Positions 56,345 to 64,000 of a stretch of 64,000 nt of DNA are shown here, in pieces. The position numbers and the translations under genes are program-made. The number at the start of each line of letters is the position of its first letter. Within the stretch, counting starts at the first letter, position 1. The notes below the pieces were generated by a model. The model was not told the DNA's origin, did not search any database, and worked only from the letters and a program-made list of their open reading frames with translations. Origin of the DNA: Noviherbaspirillum sedimenti (GTDB lineage: Bacteria > Pseudomonadota > Gammaproteobacteria > Burkholderiales > Burkholderiaceae_D); NCBI RefSeq assembly GCF_003590835.1, contig NZ_QYUQ01000002.1, positions 4,340,001 through 4,404,000 on the forward strand, in the 5' to 3' direction.

Positions 56345-56593
56345 TCAGGAATGCATTCTGTTAGCGCTGCTTTGACCGAATCTGGCGCGCTTGAAAATTC
56401 GGCTCAGCGCAAAGCCGAGCCGGTCCTTCAGGGGCAGCGGCAGATTGGCCGGGCGCGGCGGACGAGCGGCTTCGCCGAACAGCAGCAGGTCTTCATAACG
56501 CATTGTGGCGGTGCCCAGATCCGGATAGATATCGCGTATCCATTTTCCCCAGGCGGTGGAATAGCTCCATACCTCATAACGACAACGGTGCAT
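56345..56593 (-). CDS. Hypothetical protein, 82 aa
   Basis: Read on the minus strand, an ATG at 56593 follows GGGAG with 8-nt spacing; an ATG two codons upstream (56599) is too close. The protein (MHRCRYEVWSYSTAWGKWIR start, then RDIYPDLGTATMRYEDLLLF) is rich in aromatic and basic residues with no signal peptide. It faces the RND gene end-on (67 bp). An overlapping plus-strand ORF has no good start. I do not recognise a family; the ribosome site and natural composition suggest it is real. Confidence 0.45.
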   Translation of the reverse strand: MHRCRYEVWSYSTAWGKWIRDIYPDLGTATMRYEDLLLFGEAARPPRPANLPLPLKDRLGFALSRIFKRARFGQSSANRMHS

Positions 56594-56817
56594 GCTCATT
56601 TCTCCCTGCTACTTTGTTATTCGCGTTCATGGCGATTTGCCACAGCGTGGCAAAATCTGCGTTATGAATAGTTATGCTATTGTTACCAGCGCGCTGCACT
56701 ATGAGATTGCGCAAATTCATCATGCAGGAAGCTAAGGCGCGGCAGCGCCATTTGACCGGACTCGCATGCGCACATGGACACGATGCTGAAACAGCCAATT
56801 TTCAGGGGGATAACACC

Positions 56818-57324
56818 ATGCATGCCAAGTTCCGAAAATTGTTGTTGCTGGCGGCGGGCATGCTGCTGTTCGCCTGCGACCAGAATGGCAAGCCGATCGA
56901 GGAGGCTGGATTGAACAAGCTGGGCAAGGGTGTTTCATCCGAAGCCGATGTGCGCATGGTCATGGGGAAGCCGGACACCGTATGGGAAGACGATGACGGC
57001 ACCCGCACGCTTGAATATCCCAAGGGGCCGGAAGGGGCGCGCACCTGGATGTTTACCATCGACCGCTTCGGCAAGCTGCAGGATTATCGGCAAGCGCTCA
57101 CCGCCGAGAATTTCGCCCGCATCCAGCCCGGTCTGAGTCGCGACGAGGTGCGCCGTATGCTTGGCAGGCCAGGCAGCGTGGTGCAATTCAAACGCAAGAA
57201 CGAAGAAGTATGGGATTGGCGCTTCCTGGATGGCGTCGACACCAAGATGTTCAATGTGCATTTCGATATCGGCAGCGGCAAAGTCACGCAGACTTCTATC
57301 TCGGAAATTCACTTCGGCGGTTGA
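56818..57324 (+). CDS. Outer-membrane lipoprotein, SmpA/OmlA (BamE-like) family
   Basis: A 168-residue lipoprotein. The signal ends in a lipobox (LLLLAAGMLLFAC), so Cys would be lipidated. The mature part has two similar halves, each with a GxPxxV-type SmpA/OmlA motif: VMGKPDTVWEDDDGTRTLEY and LGRPGSVVQFKRKNEEVWDW. This tandem arrangement differs from the single-domain BamE of E. coli. ATG 56818 follows CAGGGGGA; an ORF extension to 56674 lacks a signal and is rejected. It probably works in outer-membrane assembly or stability. Confidence 0.8.
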   Translation: MHAKFRKLLLLAAGMLLFACDQNGKPIEEAGLNKLGKGVSSEADVRMVMGKPDTVWEDDDGTRTLEYPKGPEGARTWMFTIDRFGKLQDYRQALTAENFARIQPGLSRDEVRRMLGRPGSVVQFKRKNEEVWDWRFLDGVDTKMFNVHFDIGSGKVTQTSISEIHFGG

Positions 57325-57380
57325 ACCTACGGCCTTTGCCGACCTTTCGCTTCCCCTTTCAAATCTGCCATTCCGGCAGG

Positions 57381-57399
57381 GCGACTGCTGCGCAGTCGC
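57381..57399. other. Hairpin downstream of the BamE-like gene
   Basis: GCGACTGC (57381-57388) pairs with GCAGTCGC (57392-57399) across a 3-nt loop, 57 bp after the lipoprotein stop. No T-run follows, so it may be a Rho-assisted 3' end. The rest of the 57,325-57,585 gap has a small dyad TGAGA-TCAATT-TCTCA (57486-57501) of unknown role. Confidence 0.45.
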
Positions 57400-57542
57400 G
57401 CCTCATGATGCCCAAACATTGATGTCAAATAAGTTTCTCAATATTAAAGAATATTGTTAGGAACTAAATTTCACGTAGGCATGAGTGAGATCAATTTCTC
57501 ATAGTGCATAAAAGCGTCTACTTCTCACTGGGAGGAGGTTCC

Positions 57543-57563
57543 ATGAATTCATGCGCTTTCTGA
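57543..57563 (+). CDS. Six-codon leader ORF (MNSCAF) with very strong ribosome site
   Basis: GGGAGGAGG at 57529-57537 is the best Shine-Dalgarno sequence nearby and is ideally spaced to the ATG at 57543, whose frame stops after six codons. The kinase frame begins 2-23 bp later in another phase. It may be a translated leader, or the true kinase start displaced by a one-base indel. Confidence 0.35.
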   Translation: MNSCAF

Positions 57564-57585
57564 TTTGGCGCAAATTTCATGGGAC

Positions 57586-59322
57586 ATGGGTTCGATGATG
57601 GAATTTGATACACCGGATAGTGAGCGCAAGCGCATCATGGTCAATGACAGTCGCGACACAAATGGAAAAAGCGCTTTCGGCCTGGCTGACGCCGGCGTCG
57701 AGGCAAGAATGGTCTGTGGCATCCGGCTGATGCTGGCCGTTTCGGCATTGCCGATGATCTGGGTCAATCCGGCTGGCTTGGCCGGTTTTTCGGAGTATGC
57801 CTTGCTGCCTGTTGGCGGCTACGCCATTTACAGCGCGGCGCTTGGCGTTTTTGTCATTCTGCGAAAACATTTCATCGTCAACAAGCGCATCCACTGGATC
57901 GATCTTGGCTGGTATGCATTGATCGTTTTTTATACGGGCGGCGTCAACAGTATTTTCTTCCTATTTTTCTTTTTCCCCATCTTGACTGCATCGTTTCATT
58001 GGGGGTTCGAGGAAGGGGCGCGGATCGCCATTGCGGCTGCGGCATTATTCATGGCCATTGAACTGTTTGTGCCGGATAGCGCCGAATTGCCGAGGCTGTT
58101 GCTGTGCACGACATTTTTGCTGGCGTTCGGCTACTTGTGCGCAAAATGGGGCGAGTCAAAAGTCGCGTCAGGGCGGCGGCTGGCGCTGCTGCGCGACGTC
58201 AGCCGCCTGTCCAATCCCCGCTTCGGCGTCGACCATACGATTACCAATGTCCTGGCCAGGATACGGGATTTTTTCCAGGGCAGCAGTTGCATCCTGGTGA
58301 CGCGCGACGGCGATGCTGCAGTGTACGCGTTGCGCAGGGTGGGCGATGGCAATGCAAAGACTTCCACACTCGCAGAGAAAATCATGGCCGAAGCGGCGGC
58401 GCCGCTCATGGAGTTATCGCAGGCGAAAATCATCGCGTTTTCCCGGCCGAGCCGGACTGCCGTCTCGTTGTTCGGCTGCGCAGACGCCTACGATGTCAGC
58501 AAGGAAGCCTGGGAGACCTATGATCTTCGGCCCAGTCAAAAAGTGGCTAATTTGCTGGAGGCGGAATCGTACGTGAGCGTCCCGATACTCCTGAAAAATG
58601 GCGAAGGGCGGATTTACGTGACGTCCTCCCGCCGTGCCTTCAACAAGGCCGATGCGCTTTTCCTCAATCACGTGGTGGTGCAGGCATTCCCCGTCATCGA
58701 GAACATCGAGCTGCTTGACCGCATTGCCTCGCATGCCGCGCTGCGCGAGCGCCAAAGGTTCGCCTGGGACTTCCACGATACCGCCATCCAGCCCTATGTC
58801 GGCCTGAAGATGGGCTTGAGCGCCCTGCGCAACAAGGCCACAGAAGATAATCCGCTGATTCCGGAACTGGACAGACTGTTGCTCATGGCCGGGCAAGTCA
58901 TTGGCGAATTGCGCGATTACGCCGGGATGGTCAAGTCCGGCGCGGGGGTGACCGAGCCTGTCTATCTGCTCTCGCTGCGAAGGCAGGCAACCCAGACCAG
59001 AGAATTCTACGGCGTCGATATCACAGTCAACGCAGGCAATGGCGTTGGTATCAGCGATCGCCTGGCGGCGGAAGTGCTGCAGATTGCCAGGGAAGGCATC
59101 AGCAATATTTGCAGGCATACGACCGCGCGGCGTGGTGCGATCGATATTCAGGCCGCAAACGGATGGCTTGCCATCCGGATCGAAAACGAAAGCGTCGGGG
59201 CACCGTCGCAGAAATTCATGCCGCGCTCCATCATGGAACGAACCGCTGCGCTCGGCGGCAATGTGATTGTGGAGCAGGATGTCAAATCCGGGACGTGCGT
59301 GCATGTCGAAATTCCGATTTGA
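57586..59322 (+). CDS. Membrane sensor histidine kinase (HisKA_3/NarL type)
   Basis: A sensor kinase of about 578 residues. Five to six hydrophobic segments lie in the first 190 residues (including SIFFLFFFFPILTASFHWGF), followed by a GAF-like domain and a HisKA_3 dimerisation domain with phosphoacceptor His in FAWDFHDTAIQPYVGLKMGL. The HATPase part is short (REGISNICRHTTARRGAI). The start is unclear: TTG 57565 or ATG 57586/57595; the strongest ribosome site (GGGAGGAGG, 57529-57537) instead serves a six-codon ORF at 57543-57563. Its partner regulator follows 21 bp later, and the pair stands just upstream of the tad pilus genes. Confidence 0.85.
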   Translation: MGSMMEFDTPDSERKRIMVNDSRDTNGKSAFGLADAGVEARMVCGIRLMLAVSALPMIWVNPAGLAGFSEYALLPVGGYAIYSAALGVFVILRKHFIVNKRIHWIDLGWYALIVFYTGGVNSIFFLFFFFPILTASFHWGFEEGARIAIAAAALFMAIELFVPDSAELPRLLLCTTFLLAFGYLCAKWGESKVASGRRLALLRDVSRLSNPRFGVDHTITNVLARIRDFFQGSSCILVTRDGDAAVYALRRVGDGNAKTSTLAEKIMAEAAAPLMELSQAKIIAFSRPSRTAVSLFGCADAYDVSKEAWETYDLRPSQKVANLLEAESYVSVPILLKNGEGRIYVTSSRRAFNKADALFLNHVVVQAFPVIENIELLDRIASHAALRERQRFAWDFHDTAIQPYVGLKMGLSALRNKATEDNPLIPELDRLLLMAGQVIGELRDYAGMVKSGAGVTEPVYLLSLRRQATQTREFYGVDITVNAGNGVGISDRLAAEVLQIAREGISNICRHTTARRGAIDIQAANGWLAIRIENESVGAPSQKFMPRSIMERTAALGGNVIVEQDVKSGTCVHVEIPI

Positions 59323-59343
59323 AGGAATTTGAGGGAGCGAGCA

Positions 59344-60081
59344 ATGAACTTGAATAAAAAACCAATACGCGTATTGCTGGTTGATGATCACCAGACGATG
59401 CTATGGGGTTTGGGGAAATTGATCGAGGGCGAAAATCCCAGGATGGAAGTCGTCGGCACGGCCAGCAATTGCGAAGAAGCCCGTGACAAGGCAGGCACGC
59501 TGATGCCGGACGTGATTCTGCTTGACCTCGATCTGGAAGGGAGAAGTTCGCTCGACTATCTCCCCGCCATGCTGGCCAATGGCGTGTCGCGCGCCCTGAT
59601 ATTGACGGCGGAACGCCAGCAAGCCATCCTGGACCAGGCCGTCCAGCACGGCGCACGCGGCGTGCTGCACAAGATCGCATCCGCCGAACAGGTATTGAAA
59701 GCCATCGAAAAGGTGCATCAGGGCGAATTGTGGATTGAAAATGAAATGCTCAGTCGCGTCCTTGGGAAATTCATGAGTCCGGCGACGAAGAGCGCCCCCG
59801 ACCCGGAAATGGCCAGGATCGCGCAACTGACCCTCAAGGAGCGCAAGATCATCGATACCATCGTCCGTGAAAGCGGGGCATCCAACAAGGTGATTGCGCA
59901 GCGGCTTTTCATCTCGGAGCATACCTTGCGCAATCACCTGACCTCGATTTATCAAAAACTCGACCTGAGCAATCGGCTGGAGCTGTATGTTTACGCCGTC
60001 AAGCATGCCCTGGACAGTGCCCGCCAGGAGCCGCGGCCAGGCGACAAGCGCCGCGACGCCCGCGAGCCGTCCGTGGCCTAG
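59344..60081 (+). CDS. LuxR/NarL-family response regulator
   Basis: A 245-residue regulator with a receiver domain (VLLVDDHQTM, phospho-Asp 61 in LLDLDLEG) and a C-terminal LuxR-type helix-turn-helix (LTLKERKIIDTIVRESGASN, then KVIAQRLFISEHTLRNHLTS). It pairs with the HisKA_3 kinase immediately upstream, which suits this receiver class. ATG 59344 follows GAGGGAGC; the frame extends five codons further up without such a site. By position it may control the tad/Flp genes that follow. Confidence 0.9.
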   Translation: MNLNKKPIRVLLVDDHQTMLWGLGKLIEGENPRMEVVGTASNCEEARDKAGTLMPDVILLDLDLEGRSSLDYLPAMLANGVSRALILTAERQQAILDQAVQHGARGVLHKIASAEQVLKAIEKVHQGELWIENEMLSRVLGKFMSPATKSAPDPEMARIAQLTLKERKIIDTIVRESGASNKVIAQRLFISEHTLRNHLTSIYQKLDLSNRLELYVYAVKHALDSARQEPRPGDKRRDAREPSVA

Positions 60082-60501
60082 TAAGCCGCCCTGGCGAAAT
60101 AGGCTTTAGTACAAAAGTCCTACTCGCCACCGCGAAAAGCAGTCGTTTCGTACTCAAAGAAAAAGGACATTTTTCCGATGTCTGGCAATGCCAGAGCCCC
60201 TATAGTTGATTCATCAGCGCGGATGTTGTTGCCGACTGAGACAAGCCAGGCAAAGCGGTAAAAAAACATCTGGAGCGAAGTCTGCGTCATTGCGTTACTT
60301 CAGTTGGCAAGGGCACTTGGCTTGTTCCAATTCCTCGCTGGAAAGACGGGAATTGGTTGTCTGAATACAGTGGGAGGTTTCCGGGATTGTGGTCCCGCAA
60401 GGTTGCAGCACCGGTCAACAATAAAATCCACCGAGCAGAGCCTGTAGTAAGAACCTTAAGTAATGTTGAATTTTAATCTTAAATCTGAAAAGGAAATCAC
60501 C
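60082..60501. other. 420-bp leader region upstream of the Flp pilin genes
   Basis: No gene is evident. An 8-bp dyad CCAATTCC (60327-60334) / GGAATTGG (60349-60356) and a smaller CGGGA/TCCCG hairpin near 60,380 could form in a long 5' untranslated region. TATAGT at 60201-60206 resembles a -10 but has no -35. The region probably holds the pilin promoter and response-regulator sites, not pinpointed here. Confidence 0.4.
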
Positions 60502-60678
60502 ATGAACTTCATCAAGAATTTTCTGCGGGAAGAAGACGGCGTAACGGCTATCGAATACGGTCTGATTGCGGCGCTGATTGCTATAGTCATCATCGCGTCC
60601 GTAGATGCGGTCGGCGATGCTCTCATCGTTGTTTTCGACAACGTCGAAACCGCATTAACCACCGGCGCCGCCCCTTAA
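60502..60678 (+). CDS. flp: Flp/Fap-type pilin, first copy
   Basis: A 58-residue prepilin. A short basic leader (NFIKNFLREEDG) is followed by VTAIEYGLIAALIAIVIIAS, the Flp motif with cleavage after Gly and Glu5/Tyr6 of the mature chain. The mature pilin would be about 44 residues, nearly all hydrophobic helix. ATG 60502 has AAAAGGA at a good distance; an ORF start at 60463 lacks one. It is the likely major subunit of the tad pilus. Confidence 0.9.
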   Translation: MNFIKNFLREEDGVTAIEYGLIAALIAIVIIASVDAVGDALIVVFDNVETALTTGAAP

Positions 60679-60763
60679 GCAGACGGACGTCGCAGCTTAA
60701 AGATGTTCCCGGTAGATTTCTCTGCCGGGAACATTGTTCAAGAACCTGAAAAGCGAGTAAAAA

Positions 60764-60961
60764 ATGCGACTTCATCGCCTGCGCAACCTGGTAGCTTCCG
60801 AAGATGCGGTCACCGCGATTGAATATGCCTTGTTGGCCGCATTGATCGCAGTGGTGATTCTGGGCTCTGTAACACTGGTTGGCAGCAGGACCCTTGACCT
60901 GTACCAGAGAGTTTCAAATTGTGTCGACTTCGCTGTGACCGGTAACGGCAATTGTTCCTGA
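60764..60961 (+). CDS. Flp/Fap-type pilin, second copy with Ala at the cleavage site
   Basis: A 65-residue Flp-like prepilin: leader RLHRLRNLVASEDA, then VTAIEYALLAALIAVVILGS. The residue before the cleavage site is Ala rather than the Gly of the first copy. The C-terminus is longer and has two Cys residues (SNCVDFAVTGNGNCS) that could form a disulfide. It lies 85 bp after flp and may be a minor or tip pilin. Confidence 0.87.
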   Translation: MRLHRLRNLVASEDAVTAIEYALLAALIAVVILGSVTLVGSRTLDLYQRVSNCVDFAVTGNGNCS

Positions 60962-61000
60962 AAACGCTATCCAAACATCTTTCGTAAAACCGGGACCCCT

Positions 61001-61576
61001 ATGACCCAGCACGGATTATTTCATCTTGGCGGCTTCTCCATCGAAGTCAACGCGGCCATTTTGATTACGCTGCTCGGCGTTGCGTCATGCTTCGACATCA
61101 AGTCGAGGCGGATTCCCAACTGGCTGGTGGCTGCCGGACTGGTATTCAGCCTCGGCGCCCATGCTTTCCTCGGCAACGGCGGTTTCTCTGCGTGGGCCCT
61201 GGGTCTCCTGGTCGGATTCGGCCTGTTTCTTCCCCTCTATGTGGTGCGCGCCATGGGCGCGGGCGATGTGAAGTTGATGGGCATGGTCGGCGCCTTTCTC
61301 GGGCCCGCCTCAGCCGCTGGTGCCGTACTGACGACCCTCGTCGCAGGTGGAGTTCTCGCCATCGCCGTGGCGCTGTGGAGCGGCGCTTTACGGAACACCC
61401 TGGCAAACGTGCGATCCCTGATGATTCAAACGATGTTCAGGACCTTGCATGGCGGCAGCGTGCGGATAGAAGCGCTGCCGGCTTCAGCGGGCAAGCTTCC
61501 CTACGCTGTTGCTATCGCAGCTGGTACTTTTATTCACCTGCTTCTGATACGCAGCGGCCATGCGCTGTTCGCATGA
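61001..61576 (+). CDS. Prepilin peptidase of the tad system (TadV/CpaA)
   Basis: A 191-residue A24-family aspartic prepilin peptidase with about six helices. The two catalytic Asp residues are visible in CFDIKSRRIPNWL and GAGDVKLMG. The N-terminal methyltransferase domain of PilD-type enzymes is absent, as usual for TadV. It should cleave the two Flp pilins. Its stop is 24 bp before the start of an ICMT-like methyltransferase gene. Confidence 0.9.
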   Translation: MTQHGLFHLGGFSIEVNAAILITLLGVASCFDIKSRRIPNWLVAAGLVFSLGAHAFLGNGGFSAWALGLLVGFGLFLPLYVVRAMGAGDVKLMGMVGAFLGPASAAGAVLTTLVAGGVLAIAVALWSGALRNTLANVRSLMIQTMFRTLHGGSVRIEALPASAGKLPYAVAIAAGTFIHLLLIRSGHALFA

Positions 61577-61599
61577 ACAGGCACGCAAAGGATATCGAC

Positions 61600-62220
61600 A
61601 TGAAACAACAATTGCAATTACCCGATTCGGCGGCGATTCACCTGCTGCTCGGATGCGTCATGGCAGCGCTGTGGGGATTGTTCGCCTATCGCCATATGCT
61701 TGCGTTTCATAACACCGGTGACTGGTCTTATTTGATGGTGTGTATTTCAGAAACGCTCACCGCAACGTTTTTTGTATTCCGCAGCGCGCCGGCGACGGTT
61801 TCAGCGGATCCGCTGGATTGGCTTTTTGCCTTGGCGGGAACCTTCACGCCGCTTTTCTTTGCGCCCGCGTCATGGGGGCTGCTGCCAGCGGCCAAGGCGC
61901 TCGTTTTTGTCGGCATCGGGATGCAAATTTTTGGCCTGCTCTCGCTAAATCGCAGCTTTGCGCTGGTCGCCGCAAAGCGAAAGATCAAGACCAGGGGAAT
62001 GTACCGCTTGGTGCGCCATCCGCTGTACGCGAGTTACTGGGTGATCTTCACTGGATACATCCTGGCAAACACGACATGGATGAACTTTGTTCTCTACGTC
62101 ATGACGATGGGGTTCCTGTTTGTCCGCCTGGTACGGGAAGAGAAACACCTAGCCCTCGACCCGGCGTATGGCCAGTACATGCAACAAGTGCGTTACCGCG
62201 TCATTCCATTCGTATTTTGA
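61600..62220 (+). CDS. Integral-membrane methyltransferase, ICMT/PEMT-like
   Basis: A 206-residue protein with about five hydrophobic segments. The C-terminal motif RGMYRLVRHPLYASYW, followed by VREEKHLALDPAYGQYMQQV and RYRVIPF, is that of the isoprenylcysteine carboxyl methyltransferase / phospholipid methyltransferase group, where the RHP and EE motifs bind S-adenosylmethionine. ATG 61600 follows AAAGGA; ATG 61573 overlapping the peptidase stop lacks a site. It is not a known core tad gene. It may methylate pilins or a lipid; see findings. Confidence 0.8.
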   Translation: MKQQLQLPDSAAIHLLLGCVMAALWGLFAYRHMLAFHNTGDWSYLMVCISETLTATFFVFRSAPATVSADPLDWLFALAGTFTPLFFAPASWGLLPAAKALVFVGIGMQIFGLLSLNRSFALVAAKRKIKTRGMYRLVRHPLYASYWVIFTGYILANTTWMNFVLYVMTMGFLFVRLVREEKHLALDPAYGQYMQQVRYRVIPFVF

Positions 62221-62276
62221 TGATCATCGTACCGACCATCGAAACCCCTGCCAATGCGACTACGAGGGATTTGAAC

Positions 62277-63599
62277 ATGCTTACAAGTCAAACAGAAAGC
62301 AAGGTAATAAGCCTTGATTCAGCCTCTACATTATTGCCCCGCGCGCCACGCACCCCGGAGGAAACCGGCCTGCCGTTTTTGTTCCTGGTCGAATTGGTCT
62401 CTAAAGTGCTGTTCCTGCGCGGGCAGGTGGGACTCGTCGAGCTTTCCGCGCATCTCAAACTGACTGTCGGCGTGCTAGATCCGCTGATCGTCTTCATGCG
62501 CGCCGAGAAGCTTTGCGAAGTCACCCGCCGTGGCGGCAGCGGTACCGACGCTGACCTTACTTACAACCTCACTGATCTTGGCCGTACCCGGGCAACGGAG
62601 TTCATGAGCCGCAACGCCTATGCCGGCCCGGCGCCGGTAACCCTTGCCGCTTACTGCGCACAGGTCGAAGCACAAAGCGTGGCGCAGATGCACATCATGC
62701 GCGAGGACATGGCGAACGAATTCGCCGACATCGTGGTCAGTCCGATCGTGCTTGAGCAACTAGGCACGGCCATGAATTCCGGACGAGCCATTTTCGTTCA
62801 TGGCCCGGCGGGCAGCGGCAAGACTTACCTGGCCGAGCGCCTGGCGGGCCTGTTGCATGGCGATATATTGGTGCCGCATGCCATCGTGGTCGATGGCGAA
62901 GTAGTGCAAGTCCATGATCCCGTCGTGCATCCACCGGTTGATGGCATGGCAGAACAGGCGGATGTGTTTGATAAGCGCATGCTGCTTGACGCCCGCTGGC
63001 TGCGGACCAGGCGTCCGGCTGTTCTGACAGGCGGCGAGCTCACGCTCGACATGCTTGACCTGCAGTTTGATCCAGGCACACGCTTTTATCAGGCGCCGCC
63101 ACATCTCAAGGCCAACGGTGGAATCTTCATCATCGACGACCTTGGACGACAACGCTGCTCCCCGGCCGAACTGATGAACCGCTGGATCGTCCCGATGGAC
63201 CGTCGCGTGGATTTCCTGTCGCTGCACACCGGTTACAAGTTCCTGGTGCCCTTCGATGTCATCGTGGTGTTTTCTTCCAACTTCCCGCCTGAACAGCTTG
63301 CCGATGGTTCCTTCCTGCGGCGGCTTGGCTACAAGATCCACGTCGGGCCGCTTACGGAAGCGCAATATGAACGCATATTCCGTCAGGTGTGCAAACAATT
63401 TGAAGTACCTTACTCTGACGATGCCTTCCACTACCTGGTGCACCAACACCATTATCAGGAAGAGCGTGCGCTGCTTGCCTGCTATCCGCGTGACATCCTT
63501 GCACAGGTTCGCGATCTTGCGCTGTACGAGGGCAGGGCGCCGAGTCTCGACCAAAGGGTGCTGGATTGGGCATGGAACAACTACTTCATCGGCGCCTGA
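62277..63599 (+). CDS. AAA-type ATPase in the tad locus
   Basis: A 440-residue soluble ATPase. The first 110 residues look like a winged-helix module (KVLFLRGQVGLVELSAHLKL, TDLGRTRATEFM); the ATPase core has Walker A HGPAGSGKTYLAER, Walker B GGIFIIDDLGRQ and a sensor-like VVFSSNF. It is unlike the pilus motor TadA and the MinD-like TadZ. ATG 62277 follows GAGGG with 8-nt spacing; ATG 62220, joined to the previous stop, is an alternative. A role in pilus assembly is inferred from position. Confidence 0.78.
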   Translation: MLTSQTESKVISLDSASTLLPRAPRTPEETGLPFLFLVELVSKVLFLRGQVGLVELSAHLKLTVGVLDPLIVFMRAEKLCEVTRRGGSGTDADLTYNLTDLGRTRATEFMSRNAYAGPAPVTLAAYCAQVEAQSVAQMHIMREDMANEFADIVVSPIVLEQLGTAMNSGRAIFVHGPAGSGKTYLAERLAGLLHGDILVPHAIVVDGEVVQVHDPVVHPPVDGMAEQADVFDKRMLLDARWLRTRRPAVLTGGELTLDMLDLQFDPGTRFYQAPPHLKANGGIFIIDDLGRQRCSPAELMNRWIVPMDRRVDFLSLHTGYKFLVPFDVIVVFSSNFPPEQLADGSFLRRLGYKIHVGPLTEAQYERIFRQVCKQFEVPYSDDAFHYLVHQHHYQEERALLACYPRDILAQVRDLALYEGRAPSLDQRVLDWAWNNYFIGA

Positions 63600-63711
63600 C
63601 GCCGATGCCATAAAAGAAGGAAGCAGGAGCGGGAGCGGGAGCAACGGTGGCAGGTCGCCAATGACAGGGCCGGCGTAAAACGAACATGTCGGGCCAATTA
63701 GGGGAAATCAA

Positions 63712-64000
63712 ATGAGAAATACGCGTGCTTGGATAATGATGGTGGTGGCGATCGTCGTCGCATTCGGGGCAGTCATCGTGGCGGCCCGCTGGATCAATGC
63801 TCAAGCCTCCGGAACCACCAACAAGGTGGCGGTCGCCCTCGTAGATATCAGTCTCGGCGCCAGGCTGAGCCCGGAAATGGTCCGCATGGTCGACTGGCCC
63901 TCGAGCGCCATGCCGCCCGGCGCATTCACCGATGCCAAGCTGGTCGAAACGCGCGTTGCGCGCACCAGCATCCAGCTTGGCGAACCCATCATGGAAGGCA
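63712..64000 (+). CDS. cpaB: Flp pilus assembly protein CpaB/RcpC, cut by window end
   Basis: The frame opens at 63712 after AGGGGAAATCAA and runs off the window. A single N-terminal membrane helix (AWIMMVVAIVVAFGAVIVAA) is followed by the start of an SAF domain: VAVALVDISLGARLSPEMVR, then the MVDWPSSAMPPGAF motif typical of CpaB. CpaB is an inner-membrane-anchored periplasmic component of the tad apparatus. About 96 residues are visible; the family is usually 250-300. Confidence 0.88.
   Translation, partial: MRNTRAWIMMVVAIVVAFGAVIVAARWINAQASGTTNKVAVALVDISLGARLSPEMVRMVDWPSSAMPPGAFTDAKLVETRVARTSIQLGEPIMEG

Noticed and set aside
56351..56671. 106-aa plus-strand ORF opposite the 82-aa gene
   Set aside because: It has no ribosome site, and the minus-strand ORF has a good one with more natural composition.
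60305..60320. Sigma-54-like sequence TGGCAAGGGCACTTGG upstream of flp
   Set aside because: The -12 GC is missing at the required spacing; the TTGG is one base out of register.
61740..62276. Long N-terminal extension of the tad-locus ATPase frame
   Set aside because: It overlaps the methyltransferase gene in another frame and shows no homologous features; ATG 62277 has a good ribosome site.

Overview
The window reads as a high-GC betaproteobacterial chromosome segment, most likely Burkholderiales and perhaps Oxalobacteraceae. This rests on gene families, gene order and codon style only; no rRNA or tRNA is present to fix it. Most of it is catabolic: substrate-specific operons, each with its own transporter and regulator, followed by an efflux pump and the start of a tad (Flp) pilus locus.

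Layout. (1) 1-6725: TetR regulator end plus a fatty-acid beta-oxidation operon (acyl-CoA dehydrogenase, FadN-type bifunctional enzyme, thiolase, enoyl-CoA hydratase). (2) 6804-7907: an intact IS630-family element with perfect terminal inverted repeats. (3) 7936-16357: tetronate (four-carbon sugar acid) cluster A with GntR, MFS transporter, ltnD, otnK, a deleted otnC remnant, otnI, a 59-aa ORF, denD and a GapN-like aldehyde dehydrogenase. (4) 16420-22176: PEP carboxylase, pyruvate kinase and enolase. (5) 22310-31223: tetronate cluster B with denD, GntR, otnK, intact otnC, otnI, a TRAP transporter whose large subunit is frameshifted, and glycerate kinase. (6) 31441-38481: a sigma-54-type promoter with upstream dyads driving aspartase and a DctA-like symporter, then a TSUP permease and a DctB/DctD two-component system. 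(7) 38538-51612: a LacI-controlled regulon of dehydrogenases and oxidases with a complete Liv-type ABC transporter; its substrate is not recognisable. (8) 51642-51759: a thiolase C-terminal fossil and a terminator. (9) 52018-56277: a two-gene RND efflux system, then a small ORF and a BamE-like lipoprotein. (10) 57586-64000: a two-component system and the beginning of a tad pilus locus.

How parts work together. Clusters A and B are diverged paralogues with complementary damage: A has lost OtnC and keeps an intact MFS importer, while B has intact OtnC and a broken TRAP importer. The GapN-Ppc-Pyk-Eno block and glycerate kinase can carry the dihydroxyacetone phosphate made by OtnC, after isomerisation, to PEP, pyruvate and oxaloacetate. 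In the LacI regulon, two promoter regions each carry a pair of TGAAGCGCTTCA-type palindromes exactly 66 bp apart centre to centre, which suggests looping control of both operons by the one LacI protein.

Most novel candidates: the unassigned LacI regulon 38538-51612, and an ICMT-like membrane methyltransferase beside a TadV prepilin peptidase that has no methylase domain.
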